Source of the DNA: Halorubrum xinjiangense
GTDB lineage: Archaea > Halobacteriota > Halobacteria > Halobacteriales > Haloferacaceae
Direction of reading: 5' to 3'
Assembly: GCF_900102375.1 (NCBI RefSeq)
Contig: NZ_FNBO01000008.1
Span: forward strand, 1 to 64,000
Length of the DNA stretch: 64,000 bases
Positions 16,122 through 24,660 of the stretch are shown here, one piece after another. The notes beneath the pieces are model-generated. The model had not been told where the DNA came from. It saw only the letters and a list, made by a program, of their open reading frames with translations, and made no database searches. A program made the translations under genes and the position numbers. Each line of letters opens with the position of its first letter. The stretch's first letter is position 1.

Positions 16122-17462
16122 TCAGTCGAGATCCGTGGCGGCCCGATCAATGAGCGCACGCGCCGTCTCGAACAGCGCGTCCGCGTCCCCCTCGTCGCGC
16201 GCCTCTGCGGTGATCCGCACTAACGGTTCGGTGCCGCTCGCGCGCACGAGGAACCAGCCCGCGTCCGTCTCAACCCGGACGCCGTCGAGCGTCGAGACGT
16301 CGTCGTACTCCGCGGCCGCGACTTCGCCGACCCGCTCGACGATCGCCGACTTCGCCTCTGTCCGAACCGAATCCCGGCGGATCGGGTACTCAGGGAGGTC
16401 GTCGACCAGCGCTGCCAGCGACCCCTCCGCGCCGAGGGTCGCGGTCAACATACACGCCGCGAGCGGGCCGTCCGGGCAGGGCGTCCGGTCCGGCCAGATC
16501 CACGCGCCGCTCGGCTCTCCGCCGAAGGCGACGTCCGGCTTCGCGGCCTCCGCGGCGACGTACGCGTCGCCGACGGGCGTGTACGTCACCTCCGCGCCGA
16601 CCTCGGCGAGCGCGTCGGCGACGAGCAGGCTCGTGTCGACCGGGACCGCCACCCGGTCGTCTGAGTCGGCCTCGCGGCGGCCGAACAGCGCGAGCAGTGC
16701 GTCGCCGCCGACGAATCGCCCGCGCTCGTCGATCGCCATCATGCGGTCGGCGTCGCCGTCGTGGACCACGCCGAGGTCGGCGTCGGTCGCCGCGACGACC
16801 TCGCAGGCCGTCTCGCAGTTCGCCGCGGTCGGCTCGCTCGGCCGCCCGGGGAACCGCCCGTCGCGCTGCGCGTTGAGCGTCTCTACGTCGCAGCCGGCCG
16901 CGTGGAGCGCGTCGGCGGTGACGCGGCCGACCCCGTTCCCGAGGTCGACGACGACGGAGAGGTCGGCCGGGATCGCGACCGACTCGCGAAGTGCGCGCTC
17001 GTGGAGGCGCCGGGCGTCGCCGTCGGTCGCCGCCTCCGCGTCTCGGCGCTCGCCGATCGCGTCGTGACCGGCGAAGTCGAACGCGGCCGACTCGACGATA
17101 TCGGCGATCCGGTCGTTGCGCTCCTCGCCGAACGCGCGCCCCGATTCAGTCCAGAGCTTGATCCCGTTGTCGGGCGCCGGGTTGTGCGAGGCGGTGACGA
17201 CGACGCCGGCGTCCGCGCCCTCGCGGACGACCGCCCGCGCCACCGTGGGCGTCGCCTCGACGCCGACGTCGACGACGTCGGCCCCGCACTCGGTGAGCCC
17301 CGCCACGAGCGCCCGCGTGAGCATCCGGCCGCTGTCCCGCGCGTCGCGCCCGACCACGACCGTCTCCGCGCCGTCCGTCGCGAGCGCGCGCCCCACGTCG
17401 AGCGCGAGGCCGGCCGTGACCTCCTCGCCGACGGGACCGCGAACGCCGCTTGTTCCGAACAT
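16122..17462 (-). CDS. glmM: Phosphoglucosamine mutase
   Basis: The 446-residue alpha-D-phosphohexomutase interconverts glucosamine 6-phosphate and glucosamine 1-phosphate. All four signatures are present: the phosphoserine loop TASHNPAPDNGIK with Ser92, the metal loop DGDADR in HDGDADRMMAIDE, the sugar-binding GEPSGAWI, and the phosphate-binding RASGTEPLVRI near the C-terminus. The start at 17462 gives the canonical MFGTSGVRGP; a start seven codons upstream is also open. It lies 108 bp upstream of the glmU-type gene on the same strand and is divergent from the epimerase gene at 17609. A phosphoglucomutase/phosphomannomutase role is possible but the Glm neighbours argue for glucosamine. Confidence 0.92.
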   Translation of the reverse strand: MFGTSGVRGPVGEEVTAGLALDVGRALATDGAETVVVGRDARDSGRMLTRALVAGLTECGADVVDVGVEATPTVARAVVREGADAGVVVTASHNPAPDNGIKLWTESGRAFGEERNDRIADIVESAAFDFAGHDAIGERRDAEAATDGDARRLHERALRESVAIPADLSVVVDLGNGVGRVTADALHAAGCDVETLNAQRDGRFPGRPSEPTAANCETACEVVAATDADLGVVHDGDADRMMAIDERGRFVGGDALLALFGRREADSDDRVAVPVDTSLLVADALAEVGAEVTYTPVGDAYVAAEAAKPDVAFGGEPSGAWIWPDRTPCPDGPLAACMLTATLGAEGSLAALVDDLPEYPIRRDSVRTEAKSAIVERVGEVAAAEYDDVSTLDGVRVETDAGWFLVRASGTEPLVRITAEARDEGDADALFETARALIDRAATDLD

Positions 17463-17608
17463 ATCCCGGACATCGCCACCCACCGCAAAGACGGTTCGGG
17501 GTGATGAGTCGCTCCATTCCTCGCGCCGATACCGGGCGCTTCCCCGGCGGGCTCGCAGCGCGCCGCCGAACCGACACGATAATCCCGATGCCCCGACGAG
17601 AACGAAAT

Positions 17609-18523
17609 ATGCAGGACAAACGCGTCCTCGTCACGGGCGGGGCCGGGTTCATCGGCTCGAACCTCGCGAACCGTCTCGCGGCCGACAACGACGTGATCGC
17701 GGTCGACGACACCTACCTTGGGACCCCCGAGAACCTCGACGACGGCGTCGATTTCGTCGAGGCCTCCGTCGTCGACGGCGAGTTCCCCGTCGACGTCGAC
17801 GTGGTCTTCCACCTCGCCGCGCTCTCCTCGCGGAACATGCACGAGAACGACCCCCAGCGCGGCTGTCGCGTCAACGTCGAGGGGTTCGTCAACGCCGTCG
17901 AGCGCGCCCGGAAGGAAGGCTGTGACACCGTCGTCTACGCCTCGACCTCCTCCATCTACGGAAGTCGTACCGAGCCCTCGCCAGTCGACATGGACGTGGA
18001 GGCGCACACCGCCTACGAGGCCTCGAAGCTCGCCCGCGAGCGCTACGCCGAGTACTACGCCAACCACCACGACATGGCGATGGCCGGGCTGCGCTTCTTT
18101 TCGGTGTATCAGGGGTTCAACGGCAACGAAGAACACAAAGGGGAGTACGCGAACACGGTCGCGCAGTTCGCCGACGCCATCGCGAACGGCGAGGCGCCCG
18201 AGCTGTTCGGCGACGGCAGCCAGACGCGCGACTTCACACACGTCTCGGACGTGGCCCGCGCCTGCGAACTCGCGGCCGACCACGAGCTGACGGGCGTCTA
18301 CAACGTCGGCACGCGGGAGGCGTACTCGTTCAACGAGATGGTCGCGATGATCAACGACGCGCTCGGCACGGACATCGACCCCGAGTACATTGAGTGCCCG
18401 TTCGACGGCTACGTCCACGACACGATGGCCGACTACTCGACGTTCCACAAGGCCACCGGTTGGGAGCCCGAGATCTCCTTCGAAGAGGGCGTCGAGCTGG
18501 TGTGCGAATCGTACAACGAGTGA
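17609..18523 (+). CDS. UDP-hexose 4-epimerase-type SDR
   Basis: The 304-residue extended SDR starts MQDKRVLVTGGAGFIGSNLA, with the NAD loop at residues 9-15, the active-site Ser in STSSIYGS and Tyr/Lys in YEASKLARERY. This is the layout of UDP-glucose or UDP-GlcNAc 4-epimerases. The upstream frame is open to 17450 but encodes an Arg/Pro-rich tail overlapping glmM, so the ATG at 17609 was chosen. It probably acts on the UDP-GlcNAc or UDP-glucose made by the neighbouring glm genes, from which it is divergently transcribed. Confidence 0.9.
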   Translation: MQDKRVLVTGGAGFIGSNLANRLAADNDVIAVDDTYLGTPENLDDGVDFVEASVVDGEFPVDVDVVFHLAALSSRNMHENDPQRGCRVNVEGFVNAVERARKEGCDTVVYASTSSIYGSRTEPSPVDMDVEAHTAYEASKLARERYAEYYANHHDMAMAGLRFFSVYQGFNGNEEHKGEYANTVAQFADAIANGEAPELFGDGSQTRDFTHVSDVARACELAADHELTGVYNVGTREAYSFNEMVAMINDALGTDIDPEYIECPFDGYVHDTMADYSTFHKATGWEPEISFEEGVELVCESYNE

Positions 18524-18647
18524 CCAGCGTTCGTGGTCGGGACCGCCGGTCGCCATGCGCGCGCCGTGGCACGACGAATGCCTCGCGTGAGCGTCACCGG
18601 CAAGTCGCGCCCGACCTGTTTTCAACCCCGGCGCCGATCCGACGAAC

Positions 18648-19208
18648 ATGAGCCCCGACCCGGACGCGATCGCGGAGACGCTGGCCGCCGCGGACAGCGA
18701 CGGAACGAACCGTCTCATCGACGACCTCAGCGACCTCGACGCGACCGCGCAGTTCAGGCTCTACGACGACCTGTTCGACGCGTGCCGTCCAGTCTTCGAG
18801 AACGCGGCGGACGGGTACGTCCGCCAGTCGGTCGTCCGAACGCTACGAGAGGCGTATCCCGGCGTCGAGCGCCACCCCGGCGGCAGCGACGCGCTGGACG
18901 TCGAAGAGGCGTCTCGGGACGCGATTGCCGACCAGCGCGAACGGTACGTCTCGTTCCTGCTCGACGCGCTCGACGACCCGGACGGACGGGTTCGAATCTC
19001 GGCCGCCGACGCGTTCGATCTACTCGCCGTCGGTCTCGGAATGGCCGATCTCGGCGGCGAAAAGGACCGGATCGCGGAGAGGCTGGAAACGCTCGCGGCG
19101 AGCCAACCCGAGGAGCGACGGAAACACACGGAGCAGGCCCGCGAGTCGCTCGAACGGCTCGGCGTCCCCGGGCTCCTCTCCGGCGCGCTGCCGGACGACC
19201 GCTCGTAG
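18648..19208 (+). CDS. HEAT-repeat-like haloarchaeal protein of unknown function
   Basis: This 186-residue acidic, alpha-helical protein is not assigned to a function. A segment near residues 95-130, with FLLDALDDPDGRVRISAADAF, looks like a HEAT-type helical repeat of the kind found in protein-binding scaffolds. There is no signal peptide, membrane helix or cysteine pair. It stands alone between an epimerase and two small membrane proteins on the opposite strand. Confidence 0.7.
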   Translation: MSPDPDAIAETLAAADSDGTNRLIDDLSDLDATAQFRLYDDLFDACRPVFENAADGYVRQSVVRTLREAYPGVERHPGGSDALDVEEASRDAIADQRERYVSFLLDALDDPDGRVRISAADAFDLLAVGLGMADLGGEKDRIAERLETLAASQPEERRKHTEQARESLERLGVPGLLSGALPDDRS

Positions 19209-19247
19209 CGTCGTTCTCACCGACCGAAGCGGGTGCGTTCGAAGGGG

Positions 19248-19457
19248 TCAGGACGCGTCGACCGCGCTGCCGGCGGCGACGAGGAAGCCGATAATCGCGG
19301 TGACCAGCCCGACCATTCCGATGGCGACGGCGCCGATCTGGAAGGCGTCACCGGATAGTCGCTGCGCCGTGAGGAACAGGAAGACGGTCGTAACGAAGCC
19401 GACGAGCGCGAGGATCCGCCCGAATCGGCCGGTGTCGATTCCGGGCTCACTAGACAC
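19248..19457 (-). CDS. Small two-helix membrane protein
   Basis: The 69-residue protein has membrane helices at about 13-32 and 40-62 and no other motif. It overlaps the upstream 87-residue membrane protein by 8 bp, so the two are translationally coupled and may form a complex. No function can be stated. Confidence 0.7.
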   Translation of the reverse strand: MSSEPGIDTGRFGRILALVGFVTTVFLFLTAQRLSGDAFQIGAVAIGMVGLVTAIIGFLVAAGSAVDAS

Positions 19458-19713
19458 GGTTTAAGATCTCCTTGAGCACGCCCTGGTACTCCTCGTCGGT
19501 GGCGGAGTTGCCGAGCGAGTGGATCGACTGCGATATCCACAGCCCGGCGGTGAAGTTGATAAACGCCGCCATCGAGATGGTTCCCACCTGTCCCTCGACG
19601 AACAGCCCCGAGACGACCGCTCCCGCGAACCCCACCGCCATGAGCGCGTGCGTGACGAGCGATCGGGTCCCGAAGTCCGCGAGCTGTAGTGACAACCGAG
19701 TGCCGACTGGCAT
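19450..19713 (-). CDS. Small membrane protein
   Basis: This 87-residue protein has a short soluble N-terminus and hydrophobic stretches at about 19-38 and 45-62, then a charged C-terminal tail (about 68-87). It is the first gene of a two-gene unit with the 69-residue membrane protein, overlapping it by 8 bp. No family was recognised. Confidence 0.7.
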   Translation of the reverse strand: MPVGTRLSLQLADFGTRSLVTHALMAVGFAGAVVSGLFVEGQVGTISMAAFINFTAGLWISQSIHSLGNSATDEEYQGVLKEILNRV

Positions 19714-19854
19714 ACCGGTCGTTGCGGCTGAGCATATAAAGAGGTAGCGCGTTAGGCGGCGTCGATCGCACTTTTGCCCGACCGCGCTCGCTCGCCCGGC
19801 CGCCGGAATCGCGACCCCACCAGTTTAGCGCCGGCGGCCCGTAGCGACCACCGA

Positions 19855-21123
19855 ATGACGGACGCCGATCGGACACACGACGTCGTGGTATGGGGAGCGA
19901 CCGGGGTCGCCGGGCGGTTCACGGCCGAGTACCTCACCGAGCGGTACGCCCCCGAGGAGCTCTCGCTGGCCGTCGGCGGGCGCAACCGCGGGAAGCTCGA
20001 CGCGCTCGTCGACGACCTCACCCGCCGCAGCGACGCGTGGGACGACGTGCCGGTCGTCGTTGGCGACGCGACCGACCCCGAGAGCCTGCGAGCCATCGCC
20101 GAGGACACGCGGGTCGTCTGTACGACCGTCGGCCCGTACACGGCGTACGGGACGCCGCTCGTCGAGGCCTGCGTCGACGCCGGGACGGACTACTGCGATC
20201 TCACCGGCGAGGTGAACTGGGTGCGCGAGACGGTCGACCGCTTCCACGAGGCCGCGGTCGACTCCGGCGCCCGGATCGTCCACAGCTGCGGCTTCGACTC
20301 CGTGCCGGCCGACATCGGGACGCTGCTCGTCCAGTCGTTCGCGGCGGAGACGTTCGGCGCGCCCTGCGAGACGGTACGGATCTACCTCGAAGGCGGCAGC
20401 GGGAGCGTCAGCGGCGGCACGCTCGCGAGCTTCGGCGAGCTGTTCGAGGCGGCCGCGACCGACCCCCTCGCGCGGGAGACGCTTCGGAACCCCTACTCGC
20501 TGGCCCCCGCGGGCGAGCGGAGCGGCGTCGATCCCGGCCAGCAGCGGCGGCCGCGAAGGGATCCGCTTCGAGGGGCGTGGACGGCCCCCTCGCCGATGGC
20601 GCCGGTAAACGAGCGCGTGGTGCGGCGGAGCAACGCGCTCCTCGGCTACCCGTGGGGCCGCGAGTTCCGGTGTAGCGAGGTCGTTCCGACCGGCGAGGGC
20701 CTGCGGGGCGCGGCGACGGCGGGAGTCGTCGCCGGCGGTCTCGGCGCGTTCACGGCGGCCATGTCTGTCGGCCCGCTGCGCTCGGCGCTCCGTCGATACG
20801 TCTTCCCCGACCCGGGCGAGGGTCCGACGCGAGAGGAGGCTGAGGAGGGTTATTTCCAGATTCGCGTTCTCGGGCGGGGGACGGCCACGGAGGGCCCGTT
20901 CACGGTCGAGGCCGAGTTCGGTGCCGACCGCGATCCCGGGTACGGAGCGACCGCGCGGATGCTCGGCGAGTCCGCGGTGTGTCTGGCGCGCGGCGACGTC
21001 GACTCCCCGTTCGACGGCGGCGTGTTGACGCCGGCGTCCGGGATCGGGCTCCCGCTCGCGGACCGACTGCGCGAGGTCGGATTCACCGCGGCAGTCGGCG
21101 AGGCGGGGGACGGCGGTCGCTGA
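19855..21123 (+). CDS. Saccharopine-dehydrogenase-like oxidoreductase
   Basis: The 422-residue protein has an N-terminal Rossmann fold with VVWGATGVAGRFTAEYL (about 9-25), followed by TTVGPYTAYGTPLVEAC and DLTGEVNWVRETVDRFH, and the HSCGFDSVPADIG segment characteristic of the saccharopine dehydrogenase / trans-acting enoyl reductase group. In this group the NAD(P)-domain proteins often act on lipids; the substrate here is unknown. A hydrophobic stretch near 280-305 may contact the membrane. The start at 19855 follows a Pro/Arg-rich upstream extension that is unlikely to be translated. Confidence 0.85.
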   Translation: MTDADRTHDVVVWGATGVAGRFTAEYLTERYAPEELSLAVGGRNRGKLDALVDDLTRRSDAWDDVPVVVGDATDPESLRAIAEDTRVVCTTVGPYTAYGTPLVEACVDAGTDYCDLTGEVNWVRETVDRFHEAAVDSGARIVHSCGFDSVPADIGTLLVQSFAAETFGAPCETVRIYLEGGSGSVSGGTLASFGELFEAAATDPLARETLRNPYSLAPAGERSGVDPGQQRRPRRDPLRGAWTAPSPMAPVNERVVRRSNALLGYPWGREFRCSEVVPTGEGLRGAATAGVVAGGLGAFTAAMSVGPLRSALRRYVFPDPGEGPTREEAEEGYFQIRVLGRGTATEGPFTVEAEFGADRDPGYGATARMLGESAVCLARGDVDSPFDGGVLTPASGIGLPLADRLREVGFTAAVGEAGDGGR

Positions 21124-21214
21124 TCCGAGCGTCGGTTCGGTACCTCCGTCTCCCCGTACACCGCCGGGGCCACAGAGCCGACGAGGCCGGGGCGCCCCTC
21201 GGCGAACGAACCGG

Positions 21215-22135
21215 TCAGGCCGGCTGCGAATCCAGCTTCTTGTAGTCGATGTAGTCGGCGCCGCGGAGCTCCTCGAGCAGGTTGATCGCCGCGCGGGCGC
21301 CCTCGCCGACGGAAGTCGCGATCTGCTGGTGGCCGCCGGTGACGTCGCCCGCCGCGTACACCCGATCGACCGGCGTCGACTGGTCGGGGTCGGTAACGAT
21401 GTCGTCGCCGTCGACGGGGACGCCGAGCATCTCCGCGAGGTCGGTGCCGCCGGCGGTGCCCAACGCGACGAACAGCCCGTCGACCGGGATCTCTCCACCC
21501 TCCTTCGTCACGACGGCTTCGAGGGCCTCGTCGCCCGTGAGTCGGTCGAGCTCGTCGGTGACCACCGGGATCTCCGCTTCGGCGACTCGCTCTTTGAGCG
21601 CCTCGTCGGCCTCGAACGGCGACCCGTTGGTGAGGATCCGGACGTCGTCGGTGTAGTCGAGCAGCATCAGCGCCTCCGTCGCGGCGTAGTTGTCGGTGCC
21701 GACGACCGCGACGGGACTGTCGCGGTAGAAGTACGCGTCGCACTCGACGCAGTAGGAGACGCCGTGGCCCTCGTACGCCTCGACGTCCGCGATGGCCGGC
21801 CGCTCGTAGTCCGCGCCCGTCGCGATGATCACCCCGTCGACGGCGTACTCGTCGACCGTCGTCTCGACGCGGTACCGCTCGTCGTCGGGTTCGATCCGTA
21901 CGACCTCTTCCTCGACGACCTCGGCACCGTACTTCCGCGCGTGTTCCTGCCCTAGGTCGACGAGCTCTGGACCTGTAACACCCTCCGGGAACCCGTAGAC
22001 GTTTTCCATCGTATCAACGTCTCGGGTCGTTCCGCCGCCGTCGTCGAACACGAGCGTCCGCCTGTCCGCGCGGGCCGTGTAGATGGCCGCGTTCAGTCCG
22101 GTCGGACCGCCGCCGATGATCGCGACACCAGACAT
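21215..22135 (-). CDS. Thioredoxin-reductase-like FAD-dependent oxidoreductase
   Basis: A 306-residue two-dinucleotide-domain flavoprotein. It has GGGPTGLNAAIYTAR (8-22) for FAD, GTDNYAATEALML for NAD(P)H, and VYAAGDVTGGHQQIATSVGEG for the second FAD contact. The redox pair is Cys129-Val-Glu-Cys132 (YCVECDAYFY) in place of the common CATC, so disulfide reductase activity is likely. It is downstream of the ACR3-like transporter gene with 44 bp between them. That spacer carries its own TATA-like box and an inverted repeat shared with the transporter promoter. The start at 22135 places the GG-rich FAD loop at the usual distance; 22147 is also open. Confidence 0.9.
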   Translation of the reverse strand: MSGVAIIGGGPTGLNAAIYTARADRRTLVFDDGGGTTRDVDTMENVYGFPEGVTGPELVDLGQEHARKYGAEVVEEEVVRIEPDDERYRVETTVDEYAVDGVIIATGADYERPAIADVEAYEGHGVSYCVECDAYFYRDSPVAVVGTDNYAATEALMLLDYTDDVRILTNGSPFEADEALKERVAEAEIPVVTDELDRLTGDEALEAVVTKEGGEIPVDGLFVALGTAGGTDLAEMLGVPVDGDDIVTDPDQSTPVDRVYAAGDVTGGHQQIATSVGEGARAAINLLEELRGADYIDYKKLDSQPA

Positions 22136-22140
22136 TGTAT

Positions 22141-22153
22141 TGTACACTATACA
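22141..22153. promoter_or_regulatory. TGTA-N5-TACA inverted repeat before the reductase gene
   Basis: TGTA (22141-22144), CACTA, TACA (22150-22153) lies 6-18 bp upstream of the ATG at 22135, between the TATA-like box and the start, the position of a repressor site. The same arms and spacing occur at 23359-23371. Confidence 0.55.
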
Positions 22154-22154
22154 C

Positions 22155-22162
22155 TATATTAA
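22155..22162 (-). promoter_or_regulatory. Likely TATA element of the reductase gene
   Basis: The minus strand reads TTAATATA, 20-27 bp before the ATG at 22135. This suggests a separate promoter even though the transporter gene ends only 44 bp upstream. Confidence 0.5.
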
Positions 22163-22179
22163 CTTATGAGTTCCGACGC

Positions 22180-23190
22180 TCACCCCGAGCCGATCCGTCC
22201 GACCGCCTCGCGAAGTGACAGTCCCTCACCGACGACATCGCGCCGGTAGTGCATGTAGACCGCGCCCAGCGGCGGCTGGATGACGTACGCCAGCGCGATC
22301 GGTAGCACCGCGCCGGACGGCACCGCGTCCGCGGCGACGACGATCGCCAGCGCGATCGACAGGTTTCGCATGCTGGTCGCGTACACGAGCGCGACGCCGC
22401 GGCTCGGATCAAGCAGCGTCCGTCCGGCGAGCGCAGCGGCGCCGAGGACGCCGGCGTAGAAGACGACCAGCGGGACGATCGTTCCGGCCGACGCGACCGG
22501 ATCCGCGAGGATCTGGCCCGACCGCAATGTCATCGCGACGAACACGATCAGCATCACTCCGAGCGACGAGAGCCCGCCGAACACTGGTTTCAGGCGCTTG
22601 AACCCCTCTCGTGTGTAGCGACGGAGCAACAGCCGTCGCGTGAGGTTCCCGACGATCATCGGCACGACGACGACCTGCGCGAGCTGCCGGTACAGCGTCG
22701 AGGGATCGAACCCGACGTCGGCGGGCACGAGCACCGACAGGTACGCCGGGAGGATCACGATCGCCGCTAACAGGTTGACCGCCATCGCGACCAGCGCCGC
22801 CTCGAGGTCGCCGTCGGCGAGTCCGGTCCACGCGGCGGTCATCCCCGATGTCGGGATCAGCGCGATGAAGTACAGCCCGACGGCGTACTCGAGATCGCCG
22901 CCGAAGAACCCCCGCGAGAGGCCGACCGCGAACAGCGGGGCCACCCCGAAGTTGATCAGCAGGCTCAGCCCCACTGGACCGGCGTGGTCGCGGACGTTGA
23001 CGACCTCCCGGAGGTCGATGTTGATCATCATCGGGTAGATCATAAGGAACAGAATCGGGACGACCGCGGCCCGGAGGACTCCCTTCATCTCCGGTCCCGC
23101 GACCTGGCCGACGGCCAGCCCGGCGACCAGCGAGGCGACGACGACGTAGATGAGGTTCTCCTTGATTCCGGTGAGAAGTACACGTATCAT
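22180..23190 (-). CDS. ACR3/BASS-superfamily transporter lacking the arsenite cysteine
   Basis: The 336-residue membrane protein has about ten hydrophobic helices and the overall layout of the bile-acid:sodium symporter / ACR3 superfamily. In arsenite-extruding ACR3 proteins a conserved Cys sits in an APCTAM motif; the equivalent position here appears to be IPTSGM (112-117), without Cys. A role in arsenite export is therefore doubtful and another anion or an organic acid is possible. The frame continues upstream to a TTG at 23355 but encodes a basic Arg/Ser-rich tail, so the ATG at 23190 was preferred. It precedes the thioredoxin-reductase-like gene. Confidence 0.82.
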   Translation of the reverse strand: MIRVLLTGIKENLIYVVVASLVAGLAVGQVAGPEMKGVLRAAVVPILFLMIYPMMINIDLREVVNVRDHAGPVGLSLLINFGVAPLFAVGLSRGFFGGDLEYAVGLYFIALIPTSGMTAAWTGLADGDLEAALVAMAVNLLAAIVILPAYLSVLVPADVGFDPSTLYRQLAQVVVVPMIVGNLTRRLLLRRYTREGFKRLKPVFGGLSSLGVMLIVFVAMTLRSGQILADPVASAGTIVPLVVFYAGVLGAAALAGRTLLDPSRGVALVYATSMRNLSIALAIVVAADAVPSGAVLPIALAYVIQPPLGAVYMHYRRDVVGEGLSLREAVGRIGSG

Positions 23191-23551
23191 CTGTTTGGCG
23201 TGAGCGTTTCTCGATGCGGGCGGTTGCCGAGGTGATACACTCGCTTTCGTCGGTCGGGCGTTCGATCTGTCATCTCTCGAGCGGGCGGTCGGTCGTCCCT
23301 CGATCGCTCCGGAACGGCTCCGGCCGCTATTCGCGATCACGTGCGACGCAGACAAAAATGTATTGCGTACACAATTCTATGAACTATTACTGAAGGTGGG
23401 GTAGCGGTAATAGGGTGAATTCAATCCAGAAGCGATTCGAGCGGGAACCGCTACCAAGTATCCCGGGGATTGGTTCGGCGTCGGGAGACCGTCGACCGAA
23501 CGGTTCCTGAAAAAGGCTTTGTCCCGGAGCGGTCGCGTCTCGAGCGCGCAG
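23191..23551. other. Regulatory spacer upstream of the ACR3-like gene
   Basis: This 361-bp gap contains three visible items: the TGTA-N5-TACA element at 23359-23371; a nine-base inverted repeat GGTAGCGGT (23400-23408) / ACCGCTACC (23447-23455) with a 38-base loop; and an A-run near 23512 that reads as a T-tract on the minus strand just past the CysD-like gene, a likely terminator. If transcription starts near 23350 the transporter mRNA has a long leader of about 160 nt. No gene was recognised. Confidence 0.5.
23359..23371. promoter_or_regulatory. TGTA-N5-TACA inverted repeat upstream of the ACR3-like gene
   Basis: TGTA (23359-23362), TTGCG, TACA (23368-23371) lies in an AT-rich promoter-like region. 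It has the same arms and spacing as the element at 22141-22153, which suggests one regulator controls both genes. Confidence 0.5.
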
Positions 23552-24523
23552 TTACATGTAGCCGAGGTCGCGCAGGCGCTCCATCAGGTCCTCCTTGTCC
23601 TGGGCGCGGCCGGCGCGCTCGGTCGTGTCCTCGAGGTTCTGGAGCCACGCGGGCTCTTCGGTCGTCTTCTCCGTCGAGACCTCGCTGCCGAGCGAGCGGA
23701 ACCCGGCGAAGTACTTCGGCGAGATGGGGATGTCCTCTTGGGTGACGCCCTCGGGGAGGTCGTCGTCGGCCTGCGGGATGTATCCCTCATTGGGGAACGC
23801 TTCAACGGTGTCCGGCACCACGAAGTTCCAGAAGGCGTCCCACACGTCGGCCTCGGCGAACTGGAGGATGGGCTGGATGCGGTCGTGGGGCGGGAACAGG
23901 TCGGGGTCGTGACGCGGCGAGAAGAACGTCTCGTCGGCGCGGGCCTCCTGCTCGTCCCAGCGGACGCCCGAGATGACGCCGTCGATGTCGTACTCCTCTA
24001 AGGCGTCGTTGAGCGCGACCGTCTTCAACAGGTGGTTCCCGACGTAGGTGTCGAGCAGGAACGGGAACGAGTCCTCCTCGAACTCGAGGATCTCCCGGAT
24101 GTGGTGCTGGTTGTGTTCCGAGAGCGCGTCGACGGGGATGTCGTCGCCGGGTTCGAGGCCGTGCTCTTCGACGTAGGCGCCGACGTCCTCGTTGCGGGCG
24201 TACACGAGGTCGATCTCCCACTCGTCGGCCCAGTGCTCGACGAAGTCGGTAATCGAATCGAAGTGCTGGAAGTGGTCGATGAACACTGCGGTGGGCTTCT
24301 CGTAGCCGTACTCCTCGGCGACCTGGTTGATGAAGTACAGCGTCAGCGTGGAGTCTTTCCCGCCGGTCCACATCACGGCGGGGTTGTCGTACTGTTCGAG
24401 CCCGCGGCGGGTCACCTCGACCGCCTTCTCGATTTTGTGCTGGATCGACGGGTAGTCATCCGGGGTCTCGCCCTCGCCGTCGGTGTAATCGACGTCGACG
24501 CTCGCCGGGAAGTCGTCACTCAT
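23552..24523 (-). CDS. PAPS-reductase / CysD-like PP-loop protein
   Basis: A 323-residue member of the adenine-nucleotide alpha-hydrolase superfamily. The PP-loop is WTGGKDSTL (52-60). Later ISGVRWDEQEARADE and FRSLGSE resemble CysD, the small subunit of sulfate adenylyltransferase (GGARRDEEKSRAKE and FRTLGC-type motifs in that family), although the Cys of the latter is Ser here. No CysN-type GTPase is adjacent. It may activate sulfate or handle another sulfur compound; a supply role for the sulfonated glycan pathway at 9-10 kb is possible but only inferred. It is divergent from the phosphatase-superfamily gene at 24661. Confidence 0.85.
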   Translation of the reverse strand: MSDDFPASVDVDYTDGEGETPDDYPSIQHKIEKAVEVTRRGLEQYDNPAVMWTGGKDSTLTLYFINQVAEEYGYEKPTAVFIDHFQHFDSITDFVEHWADEWEIDLVYARNEDVGAYVEEHGLEPGDDIPVDALSEHNQHHIREILEFEEDSFPFLLDTYVGNHLLKTVALNDALEEYDIDGVISGVRWDEQEARADETFFSPRHDPDLFPPHDRIQPILQFAEADVWDAFWNFVVPDTVEAFPNEGYIPQADDDLPEGVTQEDIPISPKYFAGFRSLGSEVSTEKTTEEPAWLQNLEDTTERAGRAQDKEDLMERLRDLGYM

Positions 24524-24660
24524 ACGCCGGATGTGTCGCCGCGAAGGGAAATAGTCCTTCTGAATCGGGCACGCGAGTCCGCCGGTCGGTCAGGGGGCCG
24601 TCACCGCTCTGGGATCGTCGGAACACAAGGGATATGTCAACTGCCCCGAAATCAACCGAC

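Noticed and set aside
16883-18718. 611-codon minus-strand frame spanning glmM and the epimerase
   Set aside because: It runs through two real genes in the wrong frame or strand and is composed of Arg/Val/Asp repeats typical of shadow frames.
19855-21123. Possible compensated frameshift in the middle of the saccharopine-dehydrogenase-like gene
   Set aside because: The Arg-rich segment near residue 230-250 fits as a surface loop and the frame continues with family motifs on both sides, so no frameshift was called.
23400-23472. tRNA-like stem with a TTCGAGC loop
   Set aside because: Only the acceptor-like stem pairs; D-arm, anticodon arm and correct T-stem cannot be drawn and the spacing is too short.
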